DNA of 64,000 nucleotides from Phyllobacterium sp. 628. Its GTDB lineage: Bacteria > Pseudomonadota > Alphaproteobacteria > Rhizobiales > Rhizobiaceae. The first letter of the stretch is position 1. Each line of letters starts with the position of its first letter. The stretch covers positions 1,991,501-2,055,500 of the forward strand of contig NZ_CP050301.1 in the NCBI RefSeq assembly GCF_014189505.1. The letters run 5' to 3'. Positions 8,214 through 17,702 of this stretch are shown piece after piece. The translations under genes were made by a program, and so were the position numbers. The notes under the pieces are model-generated. The model saw only the letters and a program-made list of their open reading frames with translations, made no database searches and had not been told where the DNA came from.

Positions 8214-8254
8214 GGCGCATGCCGAGAAAAAATGCATGCGCCACCCGTTTTTTT
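8214..8254 (+). terminator. Hairpin with a T run on the plus strand
   Basis: GGCGCATGC pairs perfectly with GCATGCGCC around an 11-base A-rich loop, followed after CACCCG by seven Ts. The T run is on the plus strand although the neighbouring genes are all on the minus strand. It either ends a plus-strand transcript from the 8010-8210 gap or stops antisense transcription into bepE; for bepE itself it gives only a hairpin. Confidence 0.45.
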
Positions 8255-11200
8255 CATTCCGCTGGCATTGGTGCCGGGTGAACTGCGCCAGAATTGTGGC
8301 TTGGTTCCGTGTCGAAATGGCTGCCTTGGCTGGAATGCTTCAGCGGGCGATTCCCTGTCAGCGCACGCACCAGCACGTAAAATACCGGTGTCATGAACAG
8401 ACCAAACAACGTCACGCCAATCATGCCGGCAAACACCGCAACACCCATGGCGCTGCGCATTTCCGAACCGGCACCGGTGGATGTAACCAGCGGCACCACG
8501 CCCATGATGAACGCCAGAGACGTCATCAGGATCGGGCGCAGACGCAACCGGCTGGCATCAACCACTGCCTTGAACGGCGTGGCTCCGGCAAACTCCAGCT
8601 CTCGCGCAAACTCCACGATCAGGATCGCGTTCTTGGCCGACAGACCCACAAGCACGATGAGACCGATCTGCGTGAAGACATTGTTGTCACCGGCCGTCAG
8701 CCAGACGCCGAAAAGGGCGGCCAGCAAGCCAAGAGGTACAATCATGATGATCGACAGGGGCAGCGACAGGCTTTCATACTGTGCCGACAAAACCAGGAAC
8801 ACCAGCAGGATCGATAGCGGGAAAATCAGATAGGCAGAGTTGCCCGCGATGATTTCCTGATAGGTGAGCTCGGTCCATTCATAGCCGATACCAGCCGGGA
8901 AGGTCTCGGCGGCAATCCGTTCAACTGCTGCCCGTGCCTGACCGGAGGAATAGCCGGGAGCCGCATTGCCATTCACGTCAGCGGCCAGGAAGCCGTTGTA
9001 GCGCATGGCGCGGTCCGGCCCTGCGGTCGATGTCACTTTGAGCAAAGCCGAAAGCGGGATCATGTCACCCGAACCGGAGCGCACCTTCAGGTCGCCAATA
9101 TCTTCAGCCTTGGCCCTGAACCCGGAATCTGCCTGCATGCGGACAGAATAGGTGCGGCCAAACTTGTTGAAGTCATTGACGTAAACCGAACCGAGATAGA
9201 TCTGCAGCGTATTGAAAATCTCGGGCAGCGATACGTTGAGCTGGCGTGCCTTGGCACGGTCCACATCGGCGTAGAGCTGCGGAACATTGATCTGATAACT
9301 GGAGAACAGCCCCGTCAGTTCCGGTGCAGTTGCGGCCTTGGCAAGGAATGCCTTGGTTGCATCATCAAGCGCCTGATAGCCCAAACCATTGCGGTCTTCG
9401 ATCTGGAACTTGAAGCCACCGATTGCGCCCAGACCCTGGACAGGGGGAGGCGGGAAGACGGCGCTGAACGATTCCTTGATGCCGAACAACTGCATGTTCA
9501 ACGATTTGGCAATCGCACCGGCGCTTAGGTCCGGCGTCTTGCGTTCTTCGAACGGCTTCAGCGAGACGAATACAATGCCGGCATTGGAGCTGTTGGTGAA
9601 GCCGTTGATCGACAGACCCGGGAAGGCGATGGTGCTCTGGACACCCGGAATCTTCAAGGCAATATCACCAATGCGGCGGACAACGGCTTCCGTACGGTCA
9701 AGCGTCGCACCATCCGGCAGCTGCGTGAAGCCAACCAGATATTGCTTGTCCTGCGGCGGCACGAAACCACCGGGAACACTCTTGAACATGAAGGCTGTCG
9801 CGCCGATCAGCACGAGGTAGATCGCCATCATCACGGTCTTGCGCGAGATGACGGTGCGCACGCCCTTGCTGTAACCATTGGCGCCGCGTGTGAACACGGC
9901 GTTGAAGCCTCGGAACAACCAGCCGAGCGTCTTGTCCATAAACCGCGTCAATGCATCCTTTGGCTGGTCATGCCCTTTCAGGAGCAGGGCGGCGAGGGCA
10001 GGAGACAGGGTCAGCGAGTTGAAGGCGGAGATGACCGTCGAAATGGCAATCGTCAGCGCAAACTGGCGATAGAACTGCCCGGTCAAACCGCTAATGAAGG
10101 CGAGCGGCACGAACACTGCCACCAGCACCAGCGCAATCGCGATGATGGGGCCCGACACTTCGCGCATGGCCTGAATGGTCGCCGCACGCGGCGCGAGGCC
10201 GTTCTCGATGTTACGCTCGACGTTTTCCACCACGACGATCGCGTCATCCACCACAATGCCGATGGCAAGCACGAGACCGAACAGACTGAGTGCGTTGATG
10301 GAAAAGCCGAAGAGATGCATGACGGCAAATGTACCGACGATCGAAATCGGAACCGCGATCAACGGGATGATCGATGCACGCCATGTCTGCAGAAACAGAA
10401 TAACCACGAGCACGACCAGCACGACCGCTTCAAGCAGCGTATGCACGACGGCTTCGATGGAGGCACGCACGAACTGCGTCGTATCATAGACGATCTCGTA
10501 GCTGACACCTTCCGGCATGGTCAGCTTCATCTCGTCCATGACGGCACGAACCTGATCGGCGATCTGGATGGCGTTAGAACCGGGTGCCTGGAACACGGGG
10601 ATAGCCACAGCAGGCTGATTGTCGAGGAGTGAACGCAGCGAATATTGCGCTGCGCCGAGTTCGATACGGGCAATGTCACGCAGATGCGTGATGGCCCCGT
10701 TCGGCGCTGTTTTGACGATGATCTCGCCAAATTCTTCCTCGGTCTGCAAGCGGCCCTGGGCATTGACCGACAATTGCAGGTCAACACCGTTGGGATTGGG
10801 CGAGGCGCCAATAACACCAGCCGCCGCCTGCACATTCTGTCCGCGGATTTCAGCCAGCACATCCGTTGCCGAAAGGCCAAGTTCCGCTGTCTTCTGCGGA
10901 TCGAGCCATACGCGCATGGAATAGTCACCCGAACCAAACAGCTGTACGTCGCCAACACCATTGATGCGGGCGAGTCGGTCCTTGATGTTGATCAGGGCAT
11001 AGTTGCGCAGATAGGTGATGTCATAGCGATTGTTCGGTGAAATCAGATTGACCACCAGCATCAGGTCGGGTGAGCTTTTCACCGTGGTGATGCCGAGGCT
11101 GCGCACTTCTTCCGGCAGGCGGGGTTCGGCCTGCGAAACGCGGTTCTGCACCAGCTGCTGTGCCTTGTCAGGGTCTGTACCGATGGCAAAGGTCACGGTC

Positions 11201-11475
11201 AAAGTCATCTGGCCGTCAGTCGTTGCCTGGCTGCCCATGTAAAGCATGCCTTCGACGCCGTTGATCTGTTCTTCAATGGGCGTCGCTACAGTTTCAGCGA
11301 TGACTTTCGGGTTGGCGCCCGGATATTGCGCCCGCACCACAATGGATGGGGGCACAACATCAGGATATTCCGAAACCGGCATTGCGGTCAGGGCAATAAG
11401 GCCACCAAGGAAAATCACAAAAGAAAGAACGCCCGCGAAGACCGGGCGGTCGATGAAGAAATTGGAGATATTCAT
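8254..11475 (-). CDS. bepE: RND efflux pump inner-membrane transporter, BepE-like
   Basis: 1073 residues, the usual length for an HAE1-type RND transporter. Begins MNISNFFIDRPVFAGVLSF, has the two large periplasmic loops and twelve membrane helices in the two-half layout, and the proton-relay aspartates in GIVVDDAIVVVENVER. It uses proton import to push hydrophobic drugs, bile salts or dyes through an outer-membrane TolC-type channel (not encoded here). The adaptor gene lies 38 bases upstream and a divergent TetR gene beyond it, the arrangement of bepR-bepDE in Brucella. The C-terminal tail (about 30 residues, rich in H and S) is poorly conserved. Confidence 0.92.
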   Translation of the reverse strand: MNISNFFIDRPVFAGVLSFVIFLGGLIALTAMPVSEYPDVVPPSIVVRAQYPGANPKVIAETVATPIEEQINGVEGMLYMGSQATTDGQMTLTVTFAIGTDPDKAQQLVQNRVSQAEPRLPEEVRSLGITTVKSSPDLMLVVNLISPNNRYDITYLRNYALINIKDRLARINGVGDVQLFGSGDYSMRVWLDPQKTAELGLSATDVLAEIRGQNVQAAAGVIGASPNPNGVDLQLSVNAQGRLQTEEEFGEIIVKTAPNGAITHLRDIARIELGAAQYSLRSLLDNQPAVAIPVFQAPGSNAIQIADQVRAVMDEMKLTMPEGVSYEIVYDTTQFVRASIEAVVHTLLEAVVLVVLVVILFLQTWRASIIPLIAVPISIVGTFAVMHLFGFSINALSLFGLVLAIGIVVDDAIVVVENVERNIENGLAPRAATIQAMREVSGPIIAIALVLVAVFVPLAFISGLTGQFYRQFALTIAISTVISAFNSLTLSPALAALLLKGHDQPKDALTRFMDKTLGWLFRGFNAVFTRGANGYSKGVRTVISRKTVMMAIYLVLIGATAFMFKSVPGGFVPPQDKQYLVGFTQLPDGATLDRTEAVVRRIGDIALKIPGVQSTIAFPGLSINGFTNSSNAGIVFVSLKPFEERKTPDLSAGAIAKSLNMQLFGIKESFSAVFPPPPVQGLGAIGGFKFQIEDRNGLGYQALDDATKAFLAKAATAPELTGLFSSYQINVPQLYADVDRAKARQLNVSLPEIFNTLQIYLGSVYVNDFNKFGRTYSVRMQADSGFRAKAEDIGDLKVRSGSGDMIPLSALLKVTSTAGPDRAMRYNGFLAADVNGNAAPGYSSGQARAAVERIAAETFPAGIGYEWTELTYQEIIAGNSAYLIFPLSILLVFLVLSAQYESLSLPLSIIMIVPLGLLAALFGVWLTAGDNNVFTQIGLIVLVGLSAKNAILIVEFARELEFAGATPFKAVVDASRLRLRPILMTSLAFIMGVVPLVTSTGAGSEMRSAMGVAVFAGMIGVTLFGLFMTPVFYVLVRALTGNRPLKHSSQGSHFDTEPSHNSGAVHPAPMPAE

Positions 11476-11513
11476 ATCACTATCCGCCTGCCCGTCGTGG
11501 GGCTTCTATGCGA

Positions 11514-12737
11514 TTACTGTTGCGTCTTGGCCTGATCGGTTGCCGCCGCCTGCAAATTATGCGCCGCGCCGCCCATGGCCACCATTTCAGGAGCGAGGAG
11601 GGAACCTGGACGAATACGCTGCAAGCCGTTGACGACAATCTTTTCTTCGGGCTGCAGGCCGCTTGTCACGATCCGCAAACCTTCAGCCGGTGCGCCGAGC
11701 GAAATCTCGCGGTATTCCGCGATATTCTTGTCATTCACCACCATGACGAACTTCTTGTTCTGATCGGTGCCGACAGCCTTTTCATCGACAAGCAGTTCCT
11801 GCTTTTCATTGGCTGTGCCCATGCGCAGTTTAGCAAACTGGCCCGGCATCAACTTGCCGTCCGTATTATCAAACACCGCACGAACCTTGACCGTGCCGCT
11901 GGCCGTATCAACGCTGTTGTTGATCAGCTGCAACTTGCCCTTGACGTTGGCCTGTCCGTAAACATCCATTGTCACTGGAATACGATCAGAGAAATCGCGG
12001 CTGTTGAGCCCCTGTGGAAGATCGGCCAAAGCCTGTGCCACCACGTTTTCATTGGCCTCGAAGCTTCCGTAGATCGGGCTGATCGAAACCAGCGTGGTCA
12101 GGAGCGGGGAACTTGGACCGGCGGCAATCAGATTGCCTGCTGTGATCTCGATCCGGCCAACGCGGCCGCTGATGGGCGCACGGATTTCCGTGTAACCGAG
12201 ATTGAGCATCGCTGTCTGCAGACTGGCTTGTGCTGCCTGCAGATCTGCCTGGGCGCCGCTCTGGACATTGATACGCTGGTCATAGTCGCTCTGCGAGACG
12301 GTACGGGAATCAATCAGCCGCTTGCCGCGTTCCAGTTCGTTCTTGGCAAAGGACAGCTTTGATTCGGCAGCGCTGACAGCGGCTTTCGCCCGTGCAACTT
12401 CAGCCTCGTAGGGCGCCGGATCGATCTTGACGAGAAGATCGCCCTGTTTGACCAGAGCGCCTTCCTTGAAAGCCACCGACTGGATCGCACCGGCAACGCG
12501 TGAGCGCAGTTCCACCTGATCTATCGCTTCAAGCCGTCCCGAGAATTCGCTCCACTGGGTGATAAGCTTGGGCTGGACGACCGCGACGGAAACCGGCGTA
12601 GCCTGAACCGGGGCTGCCGCCTTGGCTGCTTCTGCATGGCTTTCGCTGCGGTTGAACAACTGGGTGGAGCCGGCAGCCGCCAGAGCCACAATAAAGCCGC
12701 CGACATAGAGTTTTCTTCTATAAGTGCTGATTGACAT
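11514..12737 (-). CDS. bepD: RND periplasmic adaptor protein, BepD-like
   Basis: 407 residues from the ATG at 12737, which has AGGA eight bases upstream; two further in-frame ATGs upstream lack this. An N-terminal membrane anchor (YVGGFIVALAAAGSTQLF) is followed by the barrel-sandwich/lipoyl segments (VELRSRVAGAIQSVAFKEGA and LRAPISGRVGR-like EIRAPISGRVGRIEI), a coiled-coil hairpin between them (about 110-180) and C-terminal beta domains with GLQPEEKIVVNGLQRIRPG. It bridges the RND transporter and the outer-membrane channel. Expression is likely repressed by the divergent TetR through the two palindromes in the gap. Confidence 0.92.
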   Translation of the reverse strand: MSISTYRRKLYVGGFIVALAAAGSTQLFNRSESHAEAAKAAAPVQATPVSVAVVQPKLITQWSEFSGRLEAIDQVELRSRVAGAIQSVAFKEGALVKQGDLLVKIDPAPYEAEVARAKAAVSAAESKLSFAKNELERGKRLIDSRTVSQSDYDQRINVQSGAQADLQAAQASLQTAMLNLGYTEIRAPISGRVGRIEITAGNLIAAGPSSPLLTTLVSISPIYGSFEANENVVAQALADLPQGLNSRDFSDRIPVTMDVYGQANVKGKLQLINNSVDTASGTVKVRAVFDNTDGKLMPGQFAKLRMGTANEKQELLVDEKAVGTDQNKKFVMVVNDKNIAEYREISLGAPAEGLRIVTSGLQPEEKIVVNGLQRIRPGSLLAPEMVAMGGAAHNLQAAATDQAKTQQ

Positions 12738-12808
12738 CGTGGTCATCCTGCTTTGAAGGTTGTGTAGCCATTGGGAGTGGCTAAACTGAATTCGATCGTT
12801 GACGATCC

Positions 12809-12822
12809 ATACCGATCGGTAT
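12809..12822. promoter_or_regulatory. TetR operator 1 of the efflux locus
   Basis: ATACCGATCGGTAT, a perfect 14-base palindrome 72 bases upstream of the adaptor gene. It shares the ATACCG/CGGTAT arms with the second site 61 bases away (centre to centre). Confidence 0.7.
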
Positions 12823-12868
12823 AGAAGTGTGATATAAGGCTGCGGTACAGCGGCTGTCAATTGGATTT

Positions 12869-12884
12869 TATACCGGTCGGTATA
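12869..12884. promoter_or_regulatory. TetR operator 2 of the efflux locus
   Basis: TATACCG-GT-CGGTATA, a 16-base palindrome imperfect only at its centre, 23 bases upstream of the TetR start codon. Placed to give autoregulation and, with operator 1, control of the divergent pump genes. Confidence 0.7.
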
Positions 12885-12906
12885 ATTCTTTTAGGGAGTT
12901 CTGTCT

Positions 12907-13488
12907 ATGGGACGGCCAAGGGAATTTGATGCTGATGAGGCATTGCAGACTGCGCTCGAACTTTTTTGGCGCAAGGGCTACGAAGGCACATCCATCACCG
13001 ACCTGACCGATAGCATGGGAATCACCAAGCCAAGCCTCTATGGCGCTTTCGGAAACAAGGAAGAGCTGTTTCGCATGGCGCTGGAGCGCTATGAGCAGAA
13101 TTACATGGCGTTTTTCTGGAAAGCATTGGAGCAGCCCGACGCGCGCACCGTTGCCATGGATATACTACATGGCTTTGCCAATGCGCAGACCTGCGATTGC
13201 AATCCGTCCGGGTGTATGGGTATCAATGCGGCAATGGGTTGCAGCGATGCGGCAGCGGAAATTCAGAAAACCATCATTGAAAAGCGCACGATGGGACAGA
13301 AGGCGCTGGCCCGCCGCTTTGCCCGCGCCAAACGGGAAGGTGATTTGAAAACCGATTGTGATCCCGAAGATATTGCCCGGTTTATCATGACCATTTCCCA
13401 AGGTACGGCGGTTCAGGCCTCAAGTGGAACCGAGCGTGAGGAACTCTACCGGCTGATTGACATCGCCATGCGATGCTGGCCGAGCTGA
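12907..13488 (+). CDS. bepR: TetR repressor of the efflux pump, BepR-like
   Basis: 193 residues. N-terminal HTH (MGRPREFDADEALQTALELF, then GITKPSLYGAFGNKEELF) of the TetR/AcrR type with a C-terminal ligand domain containing an unusual cysteine-rich patch, AQTCDCNPSGCMGINAAMGC (about residues 96-115). It is divergent from bepD with two matching palindromes between them. In Brucella BepR represses bepDE and is relieved by bile salts. The cysteine cluster could sense thiol-reactive compounds or metal, which is inference. Confidence 0.87.
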   Translation: MGRPREFDADEALQTALELFWRKGYEGTSITDLTDSMGITKPSLYGAFGNKEELFRMALERYEQNYMAFFWKALEQPDARTVAMDILHGFANAQTCDCNPSGCMGINAAMGCSDAAAEIQKTIIEKRTMGQKALARRFARAKREGDLKTDCDPEDIARFIMTISQGTAVQASSGTEREELYRLIDIAMRCWPS

Positions 13489-13512
13489 GCCCAAAGCTTG
13501 GCATGCCCTGTG

Positions 13513-13636
13513 GTGCGTGGTTCGACAAGCTCACCATGAGGGATAGGGATGGGTTGCAAGCCAATCGGCAGCGTTGCAGAATCTAGCTCCCTGCAATTAT
13601 CCATCTCCCTCATGGTGAGCTTGTCGAACCACGCAC
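13513..13636. repeat. Inverted-repeat element, copy 1
   Basis: A 124-base element bounded by 31-base arms: left arm GTGCGTGGTTCGACAAGCTC continuing ACCATGAGGGA, right arm its reverse complement. The interior has GTTGCAAGCC and CGGCAGCGTTGCAGA, related to the interior of copy 2 at 58090. It lies between the convergent bepR and ybhR-like genes. It has the form of a small palindromic repeat or nonautonomous mobile element and may serve as a terminator. Confidence 0.8.
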
Positions 13637-13655
13637 AATCATCGTGCAGCCTGCT

Positions 13656-14777
13656 TTACACCAGCCGGTGGCGGAAGAGCCACGATGCCAATGGCAGTGT
13701 CACGGCTGAAATAGCGATAAGCGCCAGCATTTCCGGTAAAAGCTGCCGCACACCGGCCCCTTCCAGATAGACCTGATGCGTAATGCTGATCGCATAGCGC
13801 AGTGGATTGATCAGCGTGAAATATTGCAGAATATCAGGCATATTGCCGATGGGTGCAGTGAGGCCCGACAGCAGCATGAACGGCATCAGCAGCACGAAGG
13901 AAAAAATCATTGCCTGCTGCATATTCGCGGCCAGCGATGACAGGAACAGCCCGATACCGACAGCCGCCGCCAGAAACAGGACCAGCCCCATATAAAGGAT
14001 CAGATAGGATCCGGCGAAGGGGATCTGGAACCACAGCTGGGCAACCAGCAGAATTAGCGTGGCCTGTGTTGTCCCGACCATCATCGAGGGCAGGGCTTTG
14101 CCAACCATGATCTCCGAAGGCCGGAACGGCGTCACTAGCAACTGATCCAAGGTCCCGGCCTCCCGTTCACGCGCTACGGACATGGCTGTCAGCATCATTG
14201 TCATCATCATGGTGATGGTGCCGATCAGGGAGGGGATCATGTTCCAGCGGGTTTCGAGGCTTGGATTATACCAGGAACGTGTCGTCACCTTGATTCCGGC
14301 ATTGGCTGCCTGCCCGTTCTCCTCGCGCCAGCGGGTGGTGAAATCGTTGACGATGGTGCCGACATAACCTTGCGCCGTGCCAGCGGTGTTGGAATTGCGG
14401 CCGTCCGCGATCACCTGCAATTTTGCAGGTATGCCAGCCATCATGTTTTTCTCGAAATCCTGATCAACCACAACGACGAGGAGCGCCCGGCCATTGTTGA
14501 TATAATCATCAATGTCGCTGGTTCGGTGCAGGGTCGCCACGCGCGTAAAAATGCCGGAACCGTCAAGCTTGGCGGCGAGTGCAATGGATGCGGCGCTATG
14601 ATCATGATCGAGAATGGCATAGGGCACATTGTTGAGATCGTAGCTCGCTGCATAGCCGAAGATCAGGCATTGCATAATCGGCGGCAGGATCAGCACAATG
14701 CGGGCTTTGGGATCTTTCAGCATTGCCAGCAATTCCTTGCGGATCAGGGCAATGATGCGGAAGAGGGATTGAATCAT
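13656..14777 (-). CDS. ybhR: ABC-2 transporter permease, YbhR-like
   Basis: 373 residues. One N-terminal membrane helix (ARIVLILPPIMQCLIFGYAA), a large periplasmic domain (about 55-175) and five C-terminal helices, the layout of type 2 ABC export permeases. The conserved cytoplasmic stretch AREREAGTLDQLLVTPFRPS is clear. Last gene of a four-gene minus-strand operon (HlyD, double ATPase, two permeases) matching E. coli ybhG-F-S-R in order and lengths. The E. coli system exports cations and some antibiotics. Confidence 0.87.
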   Translation of the reverse strand: MIQSLFRIIALIRKELLAMLKDPKARIVLILPPIMQCLIFGYAASYDLNNVPYAILDHDHSAASIALAAKLDGSGIFTRVATLHRTSDIDDYINNGRALLVVVVDQDFEKNMMAGIPAKLQVIADGRNSNTAGTAQGYVGTIVNDFTTRWREENGQAANAGIKVTTRSWYNPSLETRWNMIPSLIGTITMMMTMMLTAMSVAREREAGTLDQLLVTPFRPSEIMVGKALPSMMVGTTQATLILLVAQLWFQIPFAGSYLILYMGLVLFLAAAVGIGLFLSSLAANMQQAMIFSFVLLMPFMLLSGLTAPIGNMPDILQYFTLINPLRYAISITHQVYLEGAGVRQLLPEMLALIAISAVTLPLASWLFRHRLV

Positions 14778-14784
14778 GGCTGCC

Positions 14785-15930
14785 TCATCCGAGTTTCTTG
14801 CGCGTGGCGAAGACCGAGATTGTCATCAGCACCGTAGCCATAACAGCGAGCACTGCAGCGTTGGGCAGGATGACACTCCAGATGTCGCCCGCCAGAAACA
14901 GCGTCTGCAGGACGCTGACGAAATAGCGGCCGGGGAAAATATAGGTGATGACCTGGATGACTGGCGGCATGCTGCGAATATCGAACATGAAGCCGGACAG
15001 CATCATAGCGGGCAGAAACGTGGCGACGACCGTTATCTGGCTGGCAACGAACTGGCTCTTGGTCACCGAAGAAATAAGCAGGCCAATGCCGAGCGCTACG
15101 ATCAGATAGAGCATCGAGACGATAACGAGTATCCACAATGATCCGCGCAAAGGCACGTGGAAGAGGATCTGGCTGCCGATGATGGAGAGGGCAAGGCCGA
15201 GCATCCCGAGAACAAAGTACGGAATGACCTTGCCGAGCAGGATTTCCACCGGCCGGACAGGTGTGACGAACAGCGCTTCAAAGGTGCCGCGCTCCCATTC
15301 ACGCGCCATGACGAGTGCGGTCAGCAATGCCCCGATCAGTGTCATCACCAGAACGATAAGCCCCGGCACAAGGAAATAGCTGCTTTCATTGGCTTCATTG
15401 AACCATAACCGCGACTGTACATTGACCGAAGCACCCGAACTTAAAATCTTGCCCTCGGCTGCCTCCCGCGCCAGCCATGTGGCCACGGCACCTTGCGCAT
15501 AAGCAAGGGAAATACGCGCCGTATTGGCATCGGTGCCGTTGACGACAACCTGAATTTCGCCGTCACCGAGCGCAACGTCGCGGGCAAATTGCGGCGGGAT
15601 GCGCACAATGCCGCTGACGGTCTTGTTGCGCAAAAGCCTGTCGGCTTCCGCCATGGTTTTTACCGGATACGTTTTGAAATATTCGGACAGTTCGAAACCG
15701 GAAACTGCCCCGCGCGCCTCGGCCGAATTTTCCTCCATTACCAAGGCAACCGGCAGGTTTTTCAGATCAAATGACAGGCCATAGCCAAACAGAATGAGCA
15801 GCATCATCGGCATCACGATGCCAACGGCGATGCTGCTGGGGTCGCGGATGACCTGCCAGGATTCTTTGCGCACGAGGGCGAGAATGCGCCGCAGGCTGCC
15901 ATAGTGCTGCCGAGTGGCGGGAGCGTTCAT
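14785..15930 (-). CDS. ybhS: ABC-2 transporter permease, YbhS-like
   Basis: 381 residues with the same helix-loop-five-helix plan as its neighbour. Opening segment KESWQVIRDPSSIAVGIVMP and the stretch AREWERGTFEALFVTPVRPV mark the ABC-2 family and are closest by eye to YbhS. It forms the membrane channel with the second permease encoded seven bases downstream. Its start overlaps the ATPase gene by four bases (ATGA). Confidence 0.88.
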   Translation of the reverse strand: MNAPATRQHYGSLRRILALVRKESWQVIRDPSSIAVGIVMPMMLLILFGYGLSFDLKNLPVALVMEENSAEARGAVSGFELSEYFKTYPVKTMAEADRLLRNKTVSGIVRIPPQFARDVALGDGEIQVVVNGTDANTARISLAYAQGAVATWLAREAAEGKILSSGASVNVQSRLWFNEANESSYFLVPGLIVLVMTLIGALLTALVMAREWERGTFEALFVTPVRPVEILLGKVIPYFVLGMLGLALSIIGSQILFHVPLRGSLWILVIVSMLYLIVALGIGLLISSVTKSQFVASQITVVATFLPAMMLSGFMFDIRSMPPVIQVITYIFPGRYFVSVLQTLFLAGDIWSVILPNAAVLAVMATVLMTISVFATRKKLG

Positions 15931-17702
15931 GCCGCTTTGCCCTTGGTCTCATCGGCACGGTCGCGGCGGGATTCCTCGACAATGGCGATAAAGGCATCTT
16001 CCATATTGGGTTCGCGCCCGTCTTTTGCCTGGGCATGGCCGCGAATATCGGCGGGCGTTCCCTCGGCAAGATTGCGTCCGGCATCCATGATCATGATCCG
16101 GTCGCAATATTCCGCCTCTTCCATGAAATGCGTTGTGACGATCACGGTCACACCCTGCTCGGAAAGCGCGGTGATCCGGCCCCAGAATTCGCGCCGGGCG
16201 AGGGGATCAGCCCCGCTTGTGGCTTCATCGAGGAAGAGGATATCCGGTTCATGCAACAGTGCCGCCGCCATGGCCAGCCGTTGCTTAAAACCGCCGGGAA
16301 GCTGGCCGCTTGGGAGGGTCGCCAGTTCACCGAGTTCGAATTGCTGCTTGGACCAGTCGATCCGTTCGCGCTTTTTAGCGCCGCGCAGCCCGTAGGCACT
16401 GGCGAAGAAATCGAGATTCTCATCGACGGAGAGATCGCCATAGAGCGAGAATTTTTGCGCGACATAGCCGAGCTTTTCGCGTGCCTCGGCCCGGGCTGTG
16501 CGCAAATCGGCGCCCGCGACGCGCAATGTGCCGCTGGTTGCAGGAATGAGTCCGCAAAGCATCCTGAATGTCGTGCTTTTGCCGGCGCCATTCGGGCCAA
16601 GAAGTCCATATATTTCGCCGCGTTTGACCTGAAAGCTGACGTGATTGACCGCAGCGAAATCCCCGAACATGCGAACAAGATCATGCACTTCGACAGAGAT
16701 TTCGCCGTTGCCCGGCCTGTCGGATCGTGCGAGTTCGATACTGCTTGAACGGCTTTCCCCTGCGACTGCGCTGAACAGCACCATGAAACCGTCTTCAAAG
16801 CGTGCTGTCGCGGCTTTCAGTTCAACAGGCTTGTCATCGACTTCGATCACACCTTTGAACGTGGCGTCTTTGACGACTCGAACCTTGCCGGCCTCCGGCA
16901 CGGCGTCAACAACACCTTCATGCCGGAACAACCGGGCCTGCAGCGAGCGGGCATTCATTCCCTTTTGCGGAGTGGCAACAAAAACGCTGCCTTTGGCATG
17001 GGCGGTGATGTCATCCGGCTTGCCCTGTGCCAAAACTTTGCCCAGATGCATGACGACGGCATGGTCGCAAAATTCCGCTTCATCGAGATAGGAGGTGCTG
17101 ACCATCACTGTCAGCCCGTCTTCACGCACAAGCTTCAGCACGATTTCCCAAAGCTCACGCCTCGACAGGGGATCGACACCCACCGTCGGTTCGTCCAGCA
17201 GCAGCAATTCGGGCGAGCGCACCAGCGTGCAGGCGAGGCCGAGTTTCTGTTTCATGCCGCCTGAGAGTTTTCCGGCCAGCCGCTCGGTAAAACGGCCGAG
17301 ATTGGTCATCTCCATCAGCCGGGGATAAATTTCCTTGCGCTGGTCATGGGTAATGCCATGCAGGTCCGCATAAAGATCGAGATTCTGCTGAACGCTCAGG
17401 TCTTCATACAGGCCGAATTTCTGCGGCATATAACCAATGCGGTTCTGTACAGCTTGCGGATCGGCAGCAACATTGATGTCGAGCACATCAAGCTCGCCGC
17501 TATCGGCAGCCATCAGTCCGGCCATCAGCCGCAGGATGGTCGTCTTTCCGGCACCGTCCGGCCCGACGAGCGCTGTTACCGTTCCATGCTTTGCTTCGAA
17601 CGAGACATCATCCAGCGCTTTGACGATCTCGCCGGTATCGCGGTGGAACGTCTTGTGCAGGGACCGCGCCGTGACGGGGGAAGCTGGCGCGGCGCCGGTC
17701 AT
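15927..17702 (-). CDS. ybhF: Double ABC ATPase, YbhF-like
   Basis: 591 residues with two nucleotide-binding domains. The first has Walker [10 protein letters not shown] (47-55), signature LSGGM (147-151) and Walker [11 protein letters not shown]. The second has Walker [11 protein letters not shown] (369-378), a degenerate signature LPGGF in place of LSGGQ, and [12 protein letters not shown] with Ala where Pro is usual. The asymmetry suggests one stronger and one weaker ATP site, as in other fused ATPases. It powers the two ABC-2 permeases encoded downstream. Overlaps both neighbours by four bases. Confidence 0.9.
   Translation of the reverse strand: MTGAAPASPVTARSLHKTFHRDTGEIVKALDDVSFEAKHGTVTALVGPDGAGKTTILRLMAGLMAADSGELDVLDINVAADPQAVQNRIGYMPQKFGLYEDLSVQQNLDLYADLHGITHDQRKEIYPRLMEMTNLGRFTERLAGKLSGGMKQKLGLACTLVRSPELLLLDEPTVGVDPLSRRELWEIVLKLVREDGLTVMVSTSYLDEAEFCDHAVVMHLGKVLAQGKPDDITAHAKGSVFVATPQKGMNARSLQARLFRHEGVVDAVPEAGKVRVVKDATFKGVIEVDDKPVELKAATARFEDGFMVLFSAVAGESRSSSIELARSDRPGNGEISVEVHDLVRMFGDFAAVNHVSFQVKRGEIYGLLGPNGAGKSTTFRMLCGLIPATSGTLRVAGADLRTARAEAREKLGYVAQKFSLYGDLSVDENLDFFASAYGLRGAKKRERIDWSKQQFELGELATLPSGQLPGGFKQRLAMAAALLHEPDILFLDEATSGADPLARREFWGRITALSEQGVTVIVTTHFMEEAEYCDRIMIMDAGRNLAEGTPADIRGHAQAKDGREPNMEDAFIAIVEESRRDRADETKGKAA

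Noticed and set aside
9742..10632. 296-codon open frame on the plus strand
   Set aside because: It lies antisense inside the RND transporter gene, has no start signals and has the low-complexity His/Arg/Asp composition typical of a shadow frame.
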